DNA of 64,000 nucleotides, taken from the NCBI GenBank assembly GCA_963575645.1, contig OY754465.1, positions 38,714,401 through 38,778,400 on the forward strand, written 5' to 3'. The translations under genes and the position numbers were made by a program. Below the pieces are notes generated by a model. It did not search any database and had not been told where the DNA came from. It saw nothing but the letters and a program-made list of their open reading frames with translations. Origin of the DNA: Xanthostigma xanthostigma (taxonomy: Eukaryota > Arthropoda > Insecta > Raphidioptera > Raphidiidae). Below are positions 1 through 12,835 of this stretch, piece after piece. Position 1 is the stretch's first letter; each line of letters begins with the position of its first letter.

Positions 1-288
1 GACTCCGATTTTTTTAGTGCTGTTTCAAAAAATTAAATATGCAGGGAATCTACTACGTTAATGTAATTTCTACATTCCGAACCATGGAAAGTATTTTCGT
101 AGTGACAACAATAAAAAATATCGCGGTTTTGGAAACAAAATAGATCACGAGTCATTTGAATTGACTTGTGTATAATCATATAAATTACACGTATGGTGGA
201 TTTTTGTGGTTTTATTTATCGCTAATCATAGCCGACCGCCAGTATGCGTGCCGTTACATCCGATTGTTAACCTGAGTTATTTTCCGCT
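1..288. other. AT-rich intergenic DNA
   Basis: No gene, RNA or repeat that I recognise. The stretch ends at the TTAA that borders the first MITE. Confidence 0.5.
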
Positions 289-990
289 TTAAGGGGTTAC
301 GTCACCTTGAAATTTTCAAAAATCGATATTTTTTTTGAGTATAGGTGCATTGTTTCTACCTTTGAGAATATTTTAAGCTTTTAACTATTCCAAAATTCAA
401 ACTGCAACCGAAGTTATAGCATTAATTAGTTCATGTTAGTCACATAGCATTCAATCAGTAAGTTTTTTTTTTGCGTTTTTCTCGAAACTACATTTTTCAC
501 AACGGTGTACAAGATATCTCAAGATCTATCCAAGCGATTTGGTTATAACTTATTTTTTTAGTATTATCTACAATGTGACGTAGGATTTTTTTGATTCCGT
601 ACCATGTTCAAAAGTTATAAATTTTTCAAACTCAAAATTTTCATGCAAATTCAAGTTTTTTTTCAAACAGCTGTCATTTCTACAAAAAAAAAATTGAAAA
701 TTTTTATCCTTCGTCACATTTTAGCTATTTTCCTTTTATATAAGGAAACATTTTTTTTATGTTTCTGACAATGTTTACTGGAGAAATCATATACACCATC
801 AGCAAGGATTTTCAAAAGAGGGTCCTACTGATCGGCTTATATCTCCGCCATTTTTAAATTTTTTTTTAATCGTCAGTATTGCAAATTATTCATAAAACTA
901 CTATATATGTGTAAAATAAGAATCACTATATATACTTAGTGGGTGCGCCAAAAAAAAGTTTCCGAGCGTCAAGATGGTCTAACCCCTTAA
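289..990. mobile_element. piggyBac-type MITE bounded by TTAA
   Basis: The sequence TTAAGGGGTTA at 289 is mirrored by TAACCCCTTAA ending at 990, so short inverted termini abut a TTAA duplicated on both sides. TTAA target duplication is the hallmark of piggyBac transposons. The interior, about 700 bp, is AT-rich with runs of T and no coding capacity, so this would be a non-autonomous copy. Termini are seen directly; the superfamily is inferred from the target site only. Confidence 0.6.
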
Positions 991-1109
991 GATGACTGTC
1001 AATTTAGATTGCAAAACATATTCTCGGAAAATTTGTGGTCACAAAGAAAGGGCATTTTACTACTAAGTAATGTGTGTAAGTCGGACAAACATAACAATAT
1101 TTTTAGTCG

Positions 1110-1525
1110 GAATCAGATTACCTTTCCCCCTATTTTTGAGGATGTTGAACACGGTGGTGATATTAAAATCTCTCTTTAAGGTTGCGTAACTTCACAAAAA
1201 CGGCCAAAAAACACCCCTGAATGGGGTTAAACGAGCATTACGTTATTCCCTTTCCAAAAAAATGTTTTTTTTCCCTGTTTTTGAGGATGCTGAGCACGGT
1301 GGTAGTGTTAAAAATTGCCACCAGCTCTCACCAACTCCTCCGCCGGCCAAATTTCACCCTCGAAACGGGTGAATTTTTTTTCATTTCGGCGGCAAAATTG
1401 GGGTGAGATTTGGCCGGTGGAGGGGTTGGTGGGAGCCGGCGGAAATTTTTAACACCACCTCCGTGCTCAGCATACTCTGAAACGGGGAGATAACGTAATT
1501 TTTCTGCCGATATGAAGAAAAAATT
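1110..1525. repeat. GC-rich fold-back repeat
   Basis: Two arms (about 1235-1362 and 1408-1520) are reverse complements. They share 'gaggatgctgagcacggtgg' (left) against 'ccgtgctcagcatactc' (right), and 'ccggccaaatttcacc' against 'ggtgagatttggccgg'. The loop is short. A partial third copy of the arm ('ttgaggatgttgaacacggtgg') lies at about 1130-1156. Short frames called here on both strands are products of the palindrome and are not credible genes. Confidence 0.6.
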
Positions 1526-2620
1526 CGCCCGTTTCGTGGGTGAGATTTGACAAAGCTGTCGCAAGATTTGAAACAAATAAAGTCACAAAGAAATATACGG
1601 AGTCAAGTTAAATAAAAGTGTATAAAAATAACTACAGTTTTTGCTCTTAGTTACAAAGGTTAAAAAACAAAACAATATTGTGTTGTATTATTAAATATTA
1701 TACACCTACGTTATTGTTTGAAAGATATGCAACTAAATATCAGCCTTTTTATGTGCAAACAGTGTTTCAAGTTTTTTCTTCACTTTATGATTTTCAGACG
1801 CAATGTTTTAATATTATTACTTTTATCATTTTTTGTGCGTATTGTAATATAACACACAGCAACAAAATGTACGACAGCTGAGTGGAAATTCTAACCTATA
1901 AATATAAAAAACTATATGTATGTTTGTTACTCGTCATTTCTCAACAGCGCAATGAATCCGGGAGCTCAATAGGAAAGACTCATTGGGTGCCCTCAAAAAA
2001 TGTTTTATTATCTTCCTATCAAACTCAATCTGGGAACATATGGTAGATTACTTTTCTATTTTATTTTTTTTTTGCGTTATTATTCGTATTTTTATTGCCT
2101 AGAAAAGACCTCGCTACCTTTTGAATTTACTACAAACGTTACATATACATAAAGATATGTGCAATAAGAACGTAGAAGAAAAGTAATGTGCTAGGGTCAC
2201 CTTTTATGGTCAACCTGCCATTCAAAAGTATTTAATGATTCTGTATCGACTCGCTGGGAGGTTCCGAAACTACAATATTACACATTGCAGATCATACGGC
2301 TCATGCGATAGACGATATATCATTACTTATTTTTTATTTATTAGTAACACACTTTCTTTACCTTAACCTTCGGATCTTTTTGACAGATTTGTGTTTCATA
2401 CATTGTTTTATAATTGATTTGTAATGCAGATTCGTTACAAATGTTGAACTTATTTTTTTGAGAAAATGCAATTTACGAATTACAAATTAAAAATAAAAAC
2501 GAAGAGCTAGCGACGTTTGAAACTATCTAATTTTAAGAAGAACTGTGAAATAAAAATGTTGCAATACGTTGAGCATGGCATTATCATTTAAATGTCTTAC
2601 TTCGTCAGCAGCTTCTTTGG
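1526..2620. other. Intergenic DNA, nothing recognised
   Basis: AT-rich, with no long open frame, no tandem array and no RNA gene that I can see. Confidence 0.5.
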
Positions 2621-2925
2621 ATTAGCGGTATCTCTCGCCAGCCAGGGTGTGTGAAAATTGAACGTTGCTAGCTCCTGGCTATAAACGGGGCTTGAAAATA
2701 GTCGAGCATGAAGCAATGCCATTGTTTATATAGCTTCTCTATTACAAGCACAGTTTCACAATGAATACAGAATGCCCCGGGAAAATTTCATGAGTATATT
2801 CCTTAAATCATTCTAAGCAAAAAATTCCAACCGATAGGGCGCCGGGGCCATTCCAATAAAATATTAACTTTTGACATTGTATAATAAAGAAATTTCGTGT
2901 AAAGACGCGGGTAACGGCTAGTATT
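2621..2925. repeat. Interspersed repeat fragment, Helitron-like end
   Basis: The piece 2821-2925 contains a 'ttccaacc-at-gggcg' block also found near 11240 and ends '...gacgcgggtaacggctagt'. A CTAG-T end after a GC-rich stretch resembles the 3' ends of lepidopteran Helitrons as I remember them. No helicase coding is present and no clean hairpin was found, so the assignment is weak. Confidence 0.3.
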
Positions 2926-2999
2926 AAATATTATGATATTTGCTATTCATTGGCATGGTTACCTACAAAACAAAAGAACAGCTGATTTTTTATTTTCAA

Positions 3000-3394
3000 A
3001 ATATTTCCAAAACTATAAAGCTTAGAATTATAGAAATATTTTTTTAACAAAACTTTCTTGAAAAATAAATAGAACAATGAATTGTTATGATAAATATATC
3101 ATTATTATATAAAACACAAAGTTATAGCATATATCTCTTTTCCACATTCGCCGATTTCCTCAAAATAAGACTCTTCATATATGCAAATCAAAAATCCTCA
3201 CAAAATTTGGTTTCAATCCGTCCATTCGTTTGATCTGTATCGTGTTCACAGAAAAACAGATGCACAAAAATGTGTTTTTTGGTTTCGGGTGGAATCTGAA
3301 CCCATTTTAAGATAAAAGGGGGCAAGAAGATCGAAAAAAATGCCAGCCTAACCGCTTGGTTTTGACGGTATAATACACCTTTAAACACAATTAA
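3000..3394. repeat. Dispersed repeat family X, copy 1
   Basis: This segment shares an ordered series of blocks with 11455-11830, 45200-45520 (opposite strand), 46840-47050 and 48840-48985: 'caaaattt/cttggtt-caatcc', 'ccgtttga-ctgtatcg-gttca', and 'agatttccccaaaa'-like text. It looks like the tail of a non-LTR retroelement or a SINE-like sequence. No coding region is attached. Confidence 0.45.
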
Positions 3395-3530
3395 ATATGA
3401 AGTTTCATCTGCACCATTCTCCGAATAATTGCGTCGCGGCTATAAACCCTTTTCAGCATAAACAAGCTCTTTCGTGTGTCCCCAAAAATAATAATCCAGT
3501 ATGGTTAAGTCTGGAGATCGCGGTGATTAA
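3395..3530 (-). pseudogene. Mariner/Tc1-type transposase fragment
   Basis: Reading the minus strand from about 3530 down gives SPRSPDL followed by LDYYFWG and then a TKELVY stretch, interrupted by a TAG stop. The SPDL-x-P/I-LDY-F-WG block is the highly conserved segment around the last catalytic acid of mariner/IS630-type DDE transposases. Only about 45 codons remain, with no HTH and no first two catalytic acids. The call rests on the motif alone; it is a dead scrap inside repeat DNA. Confidence 0.6.
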
Positions 3531-4986
3531 GCATAAAACAAATAAGTTTAATCGAATCAGTTTCGTTAATTTTGAGATAAAAAACGTCTTGAAATCGTGA
3601 TATTCCTAACAAATGCAAGCAACCGTTTGAACAGAGTTGGTATTTGACCAATATTTTATATTCTACCACAAAACAGCAACAGGTAATAAAAATATGTATT
3701 TTTATGTAATATTTATACAGATATTTATATATGATAAAATTTTAAATATTTATGTATGTGAAGAAAACAAGGAAACAAAACGTAACATATATATTTAATG
3801 CACACTAGACTATAAAAAGTAAAGAATAAACAGAGCATCATAGTACGCGTAAAAAATGCATCGAGACAATGCAATAAAAAGTTTAAATTGACGTGTTCAT
3901 AACGAATTATTTAATTATCTAGATAGTTTCCATTTATTCGAATGTTACTGTTTAAATAAAGAACTGATTTCTCCCAATGACACAGAGGCGGAATAAGGGC
4001 ATGTATTTCAGTTATATAAACAATTATTATAAAGAGATAATTAAAGTTTAAATCATCTTTTAAAACATAGGTCATCAGTTTGTTTGCGTTTGGTTCTCAT
4101 CAATACTTACCTATATTTACAAGTTGTTTTTTAAAAACTTTGAACGTTTTTCTTTAAAAAATAGCGGGTTAAAGTTGTTGGGTTTCGAGAGGGAAATCGT
4201 TTGGACACAATACCCACCTCACCCCTTAGCAGGGGGAGGCGGTGACATTTGTTTTTTAAATAGGAACACCCATTTTTTATGGTCGGATATTGTTTTTTTG
4301 TAAAAAAAAACATGTTTTTTCTGAACTTTTCTTCAATGCGGCTCGTAGTTTTTTACCAAAACGCTCATTAAAAACATCATTATTAACAATTAAAAAAAAA
4401 ATCTACAAGCTAAATTTAACTAAAACGTTAGGCAAAAGATATTCATTTTCACATAAAAAAAATTCGATGATAAAAAAACGTCAAAATTTAAAAAAGTTTT
4501 TTTCAAAGGCATCCTGGATACAGGACCTACTATGTGAAAACATGTAAGATGGTGGATAGAGAATTTAGTCTTCAGTTAAAGTAGTGTTCATCCAATAGAA
4601 TATTAAGATGAAGGAAGGTTTTGGTTGAGGATCATAAAATAAGCTTTACCAGTGTTTCGCTAGTGGCCAACGTTTCGAAAAATTTATTTTTATCTTCAGG
4701 GCCTATGAACATGTATAAATGTATATAATTTAGAACATATTGTATCACAATTTTAATGTACAAAGAAAACCATGCTCAAAAGATAAGTTTTTGTTAAACG
4801 TACTACATAATATTAAAAATCTTATTACAAACCTCAAGCTGGTCAAGTAGTGGTAAATTGTTCTAACAGTATACAAGATCATAATTATTATGAGTTAATA
4901 TAATTTTAAACATATCTTATTATAAAAAAAATAATTAAAAAATTTAGAGAATTTAGTATTAAGACAAAATGAATGGAGCAGAATGA
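3531..4986. other. Intergenic DNA, nothing recognised
   Basis: AT-rich. A small G/C-rich patch at about 4205-4245 (cacctcaccccttagc/agggggaggcggtg) could fold into a hairpin. It resembles a patch at about 18005-18035. No gene is supported. Confidence 0.45.
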
Positions 4987-4994
4987 GTCAAGAC

Positions 4995-5174
4995 CCTGGA
5001 GCTATTACAATAGAGTACGCGAGAGAGCAGTGAAAGTGTCTGCAATTAAGAGAGAGAACAGTTCCTTATTTCTATATAGTAATTAATGACGCAAAACAAT
5101 GCTGATTTGAGCAAATAAATTTCTGATTTTCTGCAGCGTTCTCTCTCTTAACTGAGGACACTTATATCTCTATG
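4995..5174. mobile_element. Short hAT-like MITE with 8-bp target duplication
   Basis: A 180-bp element is flanked by the identical octamer GTCAAGAC (4987-4994 and 5175-5182). Near its ends it has inverted blocks: 'gtgtctgcaattaagagaga' on the left and 'tctctcttaactgaggacac' on the right. An 8-bp duplication fits hAT. There is no coding. The outermost bases match imperfectly, so the exact termini are uncertain. Confidence 0.55.
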
Positions 5175-5256
5175 GTCAAGACTATTGATTGATTTAGGGT
5201 TGCTGTGATAATTTTTAACAACTTGAAGTGTCGTTATTCATTTCTCTTTCTTCATT

Positions 5257-5495
5257 GGCGTAGCAAGAGAGGGGGCCAGGCGGGCCCACCCTACAATATT
5301 AATTGTTCACGTACCAATAACAAGAAAAATCTGCAATAATCTACGTTCTATTTGTCATGAAATTTTCTCCAGAAAGTCGTGTTGATCGATTTCGTTCTAT
5401 GACCAGTTTTCAAATTATGTATAATTAGCAGCTGGTAATGGTAGGTAGAGTTGAAAATTTGCCCCCCCCCCCTGAGAAAAAATCGTTGCTACGCC
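5257..5495. mobile_element. hAT-like MITE, family Y copy 1
   Basis: The ends are inverted: 'ggcgtagcaa' at 5257 against 'ttgctacgcc' ending at 5495, followed inward by G/C homopolymers (ggggg..., cccccccccc). Termini of the form GGCGTAGC plus a poly-G run are typical of a widespread arthropod hAT group. The interior matches 53754-53935. No clear target duplication was found. Confidence 0.55.
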
Positions 5496-7692
5496 TATTT
5501 CTTTATTTAGATATATTTTGTATAATAATATTATGTACATTAATTAATAATTGATTTACTTACATAGTTATGGTAATGCTTAATAATAATTGAAGTGTTG
5601 CTGTTCATTTTACTCTCGCAAATTAGATATTTTTTGTTGTGGTTCATTCTGATCCCTTTATTTTATCCCAATGTTATGTGCCCTATTAACACCTTTTCTG
5701 TTTACATACTGTATATTGTATAACCTCACATGAAAAAAACATAACTAACATACCTGGAGGCAAGAACTCATTCATAACTAATTAAAATCATTGAAAAACA
5801 TATTTCAATGTAATAATAATCTCTATAATTGTATTATATAATATACCGAAGCAACGGTTTGCTCAGTTCCTATTTCTGAGAATAAATGTGATCTGTCAAC
5901 TGTCCCTACATTTATTCGCAGTTTATGTAATCTATAAAAAATTCTTAATTACGATCTAGTTCGTAATACCAAATTATTACAAAAAGATAGCTTTTGTACG
6001 CCAATTACTGCTAGGAAACATCAACTGATCCTCAAAACCAAAATTGAAGTTTTCGTACTTCATGCCTCTAATTGAGCCACCGCTCGTTTCAAGTATGCCG
6101 AATTTAAACTTACAGTGATACAGGCAAACAGAGAGAGCAACTCAGATGTGATTTCGTGTAGCATCTTACCAATTTTCATTAAATAATAAATTGAATATTA
6201 AAATGACATATTATGTCGAAACACCATTAAATATTTAATTTAAAAAAATACAACAAAAAATCAATAAAAATAAAGTTCCGGTCCTGTATGTCGAGGTGCA
6301 ACAGACAGTTAAAAGCTTTATAAATCGTCAGCAGTGATAGTAATAATTAGCGACAGAATTATATAACATTTATTGCTCCAGTAATCTAATTCTAATCGCA
6401 GTCTAAAAATCGAAAGTGAATGTATTGACTAGGTATATTTTAATTTTAGGAGGTCCACGCCTCCGTTGGTTGTGGAACTTAACTTGTTACACCGCTCAAA
6501 AGACACACGTCACACAACAGTTTTGTAACATATTATTTATATTATTATTATCGATATTGTATTTGTTTATTTATTTACTTGGTTTCTGGGCATACAGCTG
6601 CCCAATAACTCACAAAGACACACGTTGTAACAGAGCTGCCAAATATAGTTGATAATGTTACAATCACCGAATTGTTATATTTTATTTAGTTGTTTTTTTT
6701 TCTTTTTGACATAACTTTATAAGCAACTGTTAACAAACACTGCAATTATTTTTAAATTATGTATTATTCCAAGTGTCACTCAAATGTTTTAATCAGGGAT
6801 AAAATTTCTGCGGGTAATTAGTTTATAGCGAATTGCAACTCAATTGCTTAACTACAATTTAATCATATAGATATGTATAATTAGCTATTTTTACTTTCAA
6901 AAAAGTAGATATAAATTTCGACTTTAAAACATGATTTATACGAGTGAAAATTATTTTTTTTAAATGTGAAAATGCGAATTTCAAATTATATTAATTTAAC
7001 ATAGTGTTGTTGTGGTCGAAACTCATAAAGGTACTGATGCAAGAGTCGATTTATTTGCTGAAAATTAGAACTCAAAGTTTAATGAATAAGTATATTCTGA
7101 TATATAAGAAAAGTATAATAAGTTTAATTTTTATTTTATTTATATATTCATGATTATTCTTCTTTTGTAATAGGTATCTTCCATTAACATCAATTACAAA
7201 AATATCAGAATTATCCCAGACAGCTTAGCAAGAGACTGCTAGGGTGGGAGCTAAAACATTTCATATCCAAAATACGGTGATTTTTTTATGCCCTATCTGA
7301 TTTAAATTTATTCGAGAGATGAATGATTCAAAATTTCAGAGGTGTTTTCACATTAAAATTAAATATTTTATTTGTCTCTGCTCTCCAAATTTGTACTATA
7401 GTGTCACGGAAACTCCTAGAAATGACGCTTGTGGTTGGCAGTTCGAACAGTATATATTACACTCTCTTTGGTCAACTGTCAATATTTTTTGTCGTTGTAT
7501 TAGAATCTGAATTTCTCGAGAGTTAATTTTTTTCGAATTTTAAAAAATCTATTTTTACATAAAAAGAGAATGTACTTTCGTAACCGCGATTTGTTCGTGA
7601 ATTTCTGATTAATTTTGACCCTCGGACAAAGTTTTTTTCTAAGACTTTTGTGCGTACGTGATTATTTTAGTAGAAAAGCTTAGACGTCTTTT
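5496..7692. other. Intergenic DNA, nothing recognised
   Basis: AT-rich. The frames of 60-80 codons are short, without recognisable motifs or composition bias, and I do not accept them as genes. No RNA gene was seen. Confidence 0.45.
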
Positions 7693-7981
7693 GCTAGGCT
7701 ACAGAAAACGTTGTCAAGAAAGTGGATTTGACAATGACCTTAGATGTGCTCATATAATTACAGTCTGATGTGAAACTCCTTGTAATATAGAACATTAGAT
7801 TGTACTCACGCAGAAAGACAAATGACTGATGTGCATCGAAACGAACGCTTTTATAGCTAGAAAAATGTTGTCTCGAAGTTGAAATTGTGTATGGATACAA
7901 AATGCTTTTCTTATTGAGAAATATTTGTGGTCACAATCTAAGGTCATTGTCAAGTCCTGACAATGCTTTCAGCAACCTAGA
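7693..7981. mobile_element. MITE with ~60-bp terminal inverted repeats
   Basis: The left end 'gctaggctacagaaaacgtt', followed by 'gacaatgaccttagat', is mirrored on the right by 'atctaaggtcattgtc' and then 'caatgctttcagcaacctag'. Arms are about 60 bp and the whole element is about 290 bp. There is no coding. A TA target duplication is possible but not certain. Confidence 0.55.
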
Positions 7982-8494
7982 ATTATAGTAATAAATTTTT
8001 ATATGTATCTCTTCAGTACAATTATAATATGTATTGAGTTAATTATAATATTGTTGTGTCTGCATACTGATCTTGAATTTGAAAATCACTGTTATTATTA
8101 CTTTATGTGGTAGCTTATCTGTACCAGGTGAAAGGTGGCTGTAGAATTCACTTGGTTTTTTGTTATTCACGATATAGAACTATCATGGGAACAATTTAAT
8201 TGAAGTAATCAAATTTGTTTATCTACCTACCGATAATATAATTTATAACTGAAAATAAAAATGTAAAGAAGAATAGCCTTAAAATAGTATATTTTTCAAA
8301 GAATTGATATTTTATCGTAAATGTAAATAAGTCGGTGAAAAATTGACTTCGTAAATACAAAACAAGCTTCCAGTTTGAAGAGAGGTTTCCCATCAACATA
8401 TATTGTAATCGCTATATTCATGAACAAGAATAGAGAATCTATTTACGTATTCTTGATACGTAAATTAGATCCTCTATCTTTGTACAAGAATTGC

Positions 8495-8814
8495 TATTCG
8501 CTGCTTGGAAGGGAGACGCTCGTGCGCGCTTAGCGGCGAAAGCTGACATTTTAACGAAACATGTACTGATATAAAATCAAAGGTAAAAATTAACAATTCG
8601 TAAATGCTGCATTATTAATTGCAATAATACATAAAAAAATAATGAGGTTAGCTAATATTATTGAACTATTTAATCACAGTTGTTATAAACCTTTTTTTCT
8701 TTTTTCACATTTGGTTTGAAACTTTAATGTTGCATATTAATTTTGATTTTAATGTGGCAGTGGGTTCACCGGTCAATGGCGCTAGATGTCGCGACTTTGA
8801 TGTTGTACATAGCG
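8495..8814 (+). mobile_element. Deletion derivative of the THAP/DDE_4 transposon
   Basis: The left part ('gctgcttgga... gcggcgaaag ... cgtaaatgctgcattatta') matches 35580-35740. The right part ('ggcagtgggttc', 'gctagatgtcgc', 'catagcg') matches 38528-38586. The middle of the larger element, including the THAP and transposase coding, is missing. It is therefore a roughly 320-bp non-autonomous copy of the family at 35571-38586. Confidence 0.6.
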
Positions 8815-9395
8815 AATATCTGTTGATGAGAAATTATTCACAAAATTAACTTCGTTCTTATTTTCTAAGGAAGTAACAATATAACACGGATTTGAAAATC
8901 AGCCGCACTCTTAGACTCCTGTCTTTTTAACTATATTCAACTTGAAAAATGGGTCAAATTATTAAAAGAGCTGTTTACTGAACCTAGTGCAAATGTTGGT
9001 TTGTAACTTTTAAGAGATTCATTTTTATTAATTTAATGAAATAGATACATTCAATTACCTGGTTATGTTAAATGTAATATGGATGGATTGCAATGTACCG
9101 TGAAATTTTACAAAAATATGCATTCTTTGAACAGTTTTAAATTAGGCATATCTTTAGAAAGTTGCAACGAATTCCAATTATTTATGATGTGTCAATGAAT
9201 TACGAATATAATTATTGAAAGACTGTTTTTGGATTACTTCATTGCAAATAATTAATTTTATTCTAATTAAAGGAATTATTATTATTAACAAAAAGTTGAA
9301 GATCGTTTGATAAATATAGGTACTTAAAATAAAATATTAAAACATTCGCAATCAAATTTATTGATAAATTATTTCGTTTTGATGTTATATCTTCA
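8815..9395. other. Intergenic DNA, nothing recognised
   Basis: AT-rich spacer between two mobile elements, with no supported gene. Confidence 0.45.
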
Positions 9396-9640
9396 GGCCC
9401 AAGCGGTGCAGCAGAGTGGTGAGAGCATTAGACTCGCATTCGAGAGGTACTGGCTACGAATCCCGGCGGGAGCAAATGTGACCGAAAGTTTTTCCTACTG
9501 CCTCTCGCCGAGAAATTCCTGTATCAGCCATGTTGTTGAGCTTTTCCACGGTTTCCATAATTCCCGGTGAATATCGAGATGGTTCCTTAATCAAGGTCAT
9601 GGACCGATTACCTGTCAAACTCATATTATGTTCACAACGT
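9396..9640 (+). mobile_element. tRNA-derived SINE
   Basis: The head resembles a tRNA. The text 'agtggtgagag' is a plausible A box, and 'ggctacgaatcccgg' about 45 bases later is close to a B box (consensus GGTTCGAATCC). Together these form the internal RNA polymerase III promoter found in tRNA-derived SINEs. A tRNA-unrelated body follows to about 9640. The B box has diverged, so this copy is probably inactive. It is not a functional tRNA gene, because no complete cloverleaf can be drawn. Confidence 0.6.
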
Positions 9641-11128
9641 TTCCCATCTTATCTTAATTTCCTAAAATTCCTTCATTAGCCCATTGCTATTAATTGAGTT
9701 AAAGTTTAAGAAAATGTAGAAAATAACGGGAAGTATGGTAAATGGAAAATAATAATGGTGTGAATGCCGTCTGGTATGACATTTTCTTTACGCACTTTTG
9801 ATCTTGAATTGAACATCATAAAAACATAAATTTAGTAATTTTATTTCAAGTATTTTTATCATAATAAATTTTAAAACTAATATATATATATTTTTAATAG
9901 AAATGCTAAAAATTCTCAACAAAAATGTTTGTCTTAAATGTCTTCAATTTAGACAGAGGTTCTTACATGTTAAACAAAATGAATATTTTGTAACAAGTTG
10001 TAAATTATAATAAATGAGTAAGCAATCGCTTATTATTATCTAATATTATTATTTACACTTAGTAGTATACAGTACAGCATGTTCAGAAAGTAAATCAAAA
10101 TAATTATTAATTATTAGGCTAAATAAATCTCAATTTTCATAGTTTCACGTATTTTGTAACAATTTTTAGCTCCATTTTTTACAAGAGAAGTGAGAATATT
10201 TATTTCGTGTCAAATCGTGTGTCTAATATAGCTATAAAGTGTTAAATATTTGAAAATATTTGGTGCTAACTGCTTTACTTATGACTGTTTGACGATATCA
10301 ATAAAACTTACTGGAGAGACTTTAACGATGCGTAAGAATGAAAACCTGAAAATAATTTTTTCGATACGCTGCGGGTTACTCATTCTGTTGTGAGGTTTTC
10401 TGTTAGAAGCACCACATAATTTTATTTAAAGGAATAATGAGTCCGATTTTGATGACCAATTCTTTCTGGAATGCTACAAAATAGTCAAGTTATATTATTT
10501 TTTTCTATTTTGCAACAAATTGTGGTATTGTCACCGAGTACGCTATAAAAAGATCTTTATGTATAAAATTCTTTCAACAGTTATTCAGAAATGTCTCATA
10601 CTCTTCCAGCATTCTTGAATAAAGATTATATTTATTTGATGCAATTACAAATTTTGGATTACAAATCTGGTTCTAAAAATTGTTTCGTCTAAAATGGGCG
10701 TTGGCGTTACTTGACGTTGTATTAAAAATGAATCGATTAGTTTTGGAGTTAATGGTTGAAGTAGAAGTCATTTGTTTTCATTGTGAATTTTATCGTCAAG
10801 GTCAGAGAATGGTACTTCGTATACATTAACTGTTATAAAAGAAATCATATGCTTGAATTTTTAGTAGTCATACCAAGATATCTAGTTTCCAATTACTGCA
10901 ATATTGCCGTAATAGAATTAATCCAATAATCCTCAACTGTTCAATGAATAAATAATTTTTGCAATTTAATTAAATATACATATTTTTTATCTTTTATGGA
11001 TCTACCTACTTAAATTGAATCACGTGTCACCAAGTATTGATCATAATTTTTTAGTTTGCTAGCAAAATAGGTACCTAATAATAATAATTTACGTTTTTAT
11101 TATTTTATAGTCTGATGGAAAAAGATAT
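9641..11128. other. Intergenic DNA, nothing recognised
   Basis: AT-rich with microsatellite-like AT and TAA stretches. No gene supported. Confidence 0.45.
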
Positions 11129-11350
11129 AATTAACCGACTTCAAAAAAGGACGAGAATCTCAATTTGGCGCGTACCGATTAAACGAGAATGGCGCGACGA
11201 TTTGAATAATTTTGACTTCTTCGGGTTGATGAAGTAGTTTAAAAAATTCCAACCAATTGGGCGACGATACCATGCCAACTTCACAAATAATGACAATTGA
11301 TATAATATACCTACCTAATAAAGAAAATGATATTTGCTATTCGTTGTCAT
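11129..11350. repeat. Lepidopteran-type 'ttaaccgacttcaaaa' repeat
   Basis: It begins 'ttaaccgacttcaaaaaagg', the opening that also occurs at 20717 and 34879 in this window and that I recall as a very common start of interspersed repeats in Lepidoptera. Downstream it shares the 'ttccaacca-ttgggcg' block with 2821. The element class is not determined. Confidence 0.45.
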
Positions 11351-11454
11351 CTTGGTTATACCTACATAATATATTCCACGTCATGTAAAAATTAATCAAA
11401 TCATAGTTAATTAGTTTAGTTCTGACAGATCTTCAAAACAAAAGAACATCTGTT

Positions 11455-11830
11455 TTTTTTATTTTCAAAACTAAAAACTTAAGAAAAAAAAATTTAACAA
11501 AACTTTCCTGAAAAAATAAATAGAAAAATAAGTCCTTATGAAACATATACCAATGTTATGTAAAAAAAACACCGTTATAGCACAAATCTCTTCTGCGCAT
11601 GATCCGATTTTCCCCAAAACCAATAGGGCTCTTCATATTTGCATACCAAACATCCTCCCAAAACTTGGTTCTAATCCTTTCATCCGTTTGACCTGTATCG
11701 CGCTCATAGACATACAGACGTACATTTTTTCCAAAATTGAGTTTTTTGGAATCGAGGGACCTCAAAACGAAAGAATATTGTAAAATTTTGAAAAGTGAAT
11801 TTTGACCTAAACTAAACCATTCACTCGAGA
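11455..11830. repeat. Dispersed repeat family X, copy 2
   Basis: This is the best preserved copy of the family at 3000-3394 and 45200-45520: 'gcgcatgatccgattttccc', 'catcctcccaaaacttggtt', 'cgtttgacctgtatcgcgct'. The 138-codon minus-strand frame crossing this repeat (11556-11972) is antisense to the repeat and shows no protein motif. I treat it as a by-product. Confidence 0.45.
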
Positions 11831-11867
11831 CTTTGTCGTCATACAAAACGTAACAGCTTAAGCTTTT

Positions 11868-12026
11868 TGCGGTACTATAATATAGCGCGCGTAATATGAC
11901 GGTGAATCCGGTAACAAAAAACTTATTCATAGATGTAAATGGATGCCGCTTTTTTACGTTATGGTAATACACAGATTTTTTGTTACTTCATTCACCGTCA
12001 CATTAAGGTCGCCATATTACGGTATC
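11868..12026. mobile_element. Small MITE or stem-loop
   Basis: The arm 'cggtactataatatagcgcg' followed by 'taatatgacggtgaat' is mirrored by 'attcaccgtcacatta' and then 'ggtcgccatattacggtatcg'. The total length is about 160 bp with arms of about 45 bp. No coding. Confidence 0.5.
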
Positions 12027-12835
12027 GCTCTCTTTGGAAACCAAAGCTTTACCAGATAGCACGGACGAATTGTGAATTAGGCGATGATTATTTCATTCCT
12101 GTTATTGGCTATTGCATAATTTTTGCGGTATTGTCTCGTCGAAGCGCCACCCTTTTCCAATTCTAACACCATTAATATTAAGTAACGAACAACACTTATA
12201 GTTTCACAATAAGTTGCACTTATTGGCTGACCTTAGTGTATGTCCAGGTAAGGTCAGAAGGTTAACTGCGGACCATTTAATGGACAGGTACAATAATTAC
12301 ATTATTGTACGCCTAATTTTGCACGTATCAATTATAAATAACAGATCTACGCATGGCTCTAGTATAAAGAGAGTGAACTCACCTTGGCTTTATAAATTTA
12401 AACAATGCAATTGTTTTGAAATAATTTCGGCCTTCCTTTCAGCATATACACCTAACATGTAATGTAGTTTAATAATTGGTTGTAAATTTATTAATAAAGA
12501 CAATATTAATTATTTCGTAATATTTGCTTCTGATTCACATTTTCATTAACCGGATCTTGTACACTTGATCCAGTTTTATAACATCGATAATTTAGGTTGT
12601 GTAGCAGGCGAGTAGTAAAAATACCTATTCCTCGAGTCAAGCAAAAAATTTAAGTTGGGGTATATCTGTCAGCTGAAATATGTTCTGCAGACGAGCAAAT
12701 TAATGGACTTGTTTTGATTATATTGTGCACAGTTCAATAGATTGAAATGATTTTAACTTAAAAGTTTTAGGAGATTCTTTAAAGATGATCGAAAATGAGT
12801 GGGATGATATAAATGTGGATTAAGTCACTATATAC
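12027..12835. other. Intergenic DNA, nothing recognised
   Basis: No supported gene or repeat. The 75- and 82-codon frames here have no motif. Confidence 0.4.

Noticed and set aside
9396-9470. Functional tRNA gene
   Set aside because: A- and B-box-like words are present but the cloverleaf stems cannot be formed and a SINE body follows.
11556-11972. 138-codon minus-strand frame as a gene
   Set aside because: It runs antisense through dispersed repeat family X and into a stem-loop MITE, and has no motif or conserved domain.
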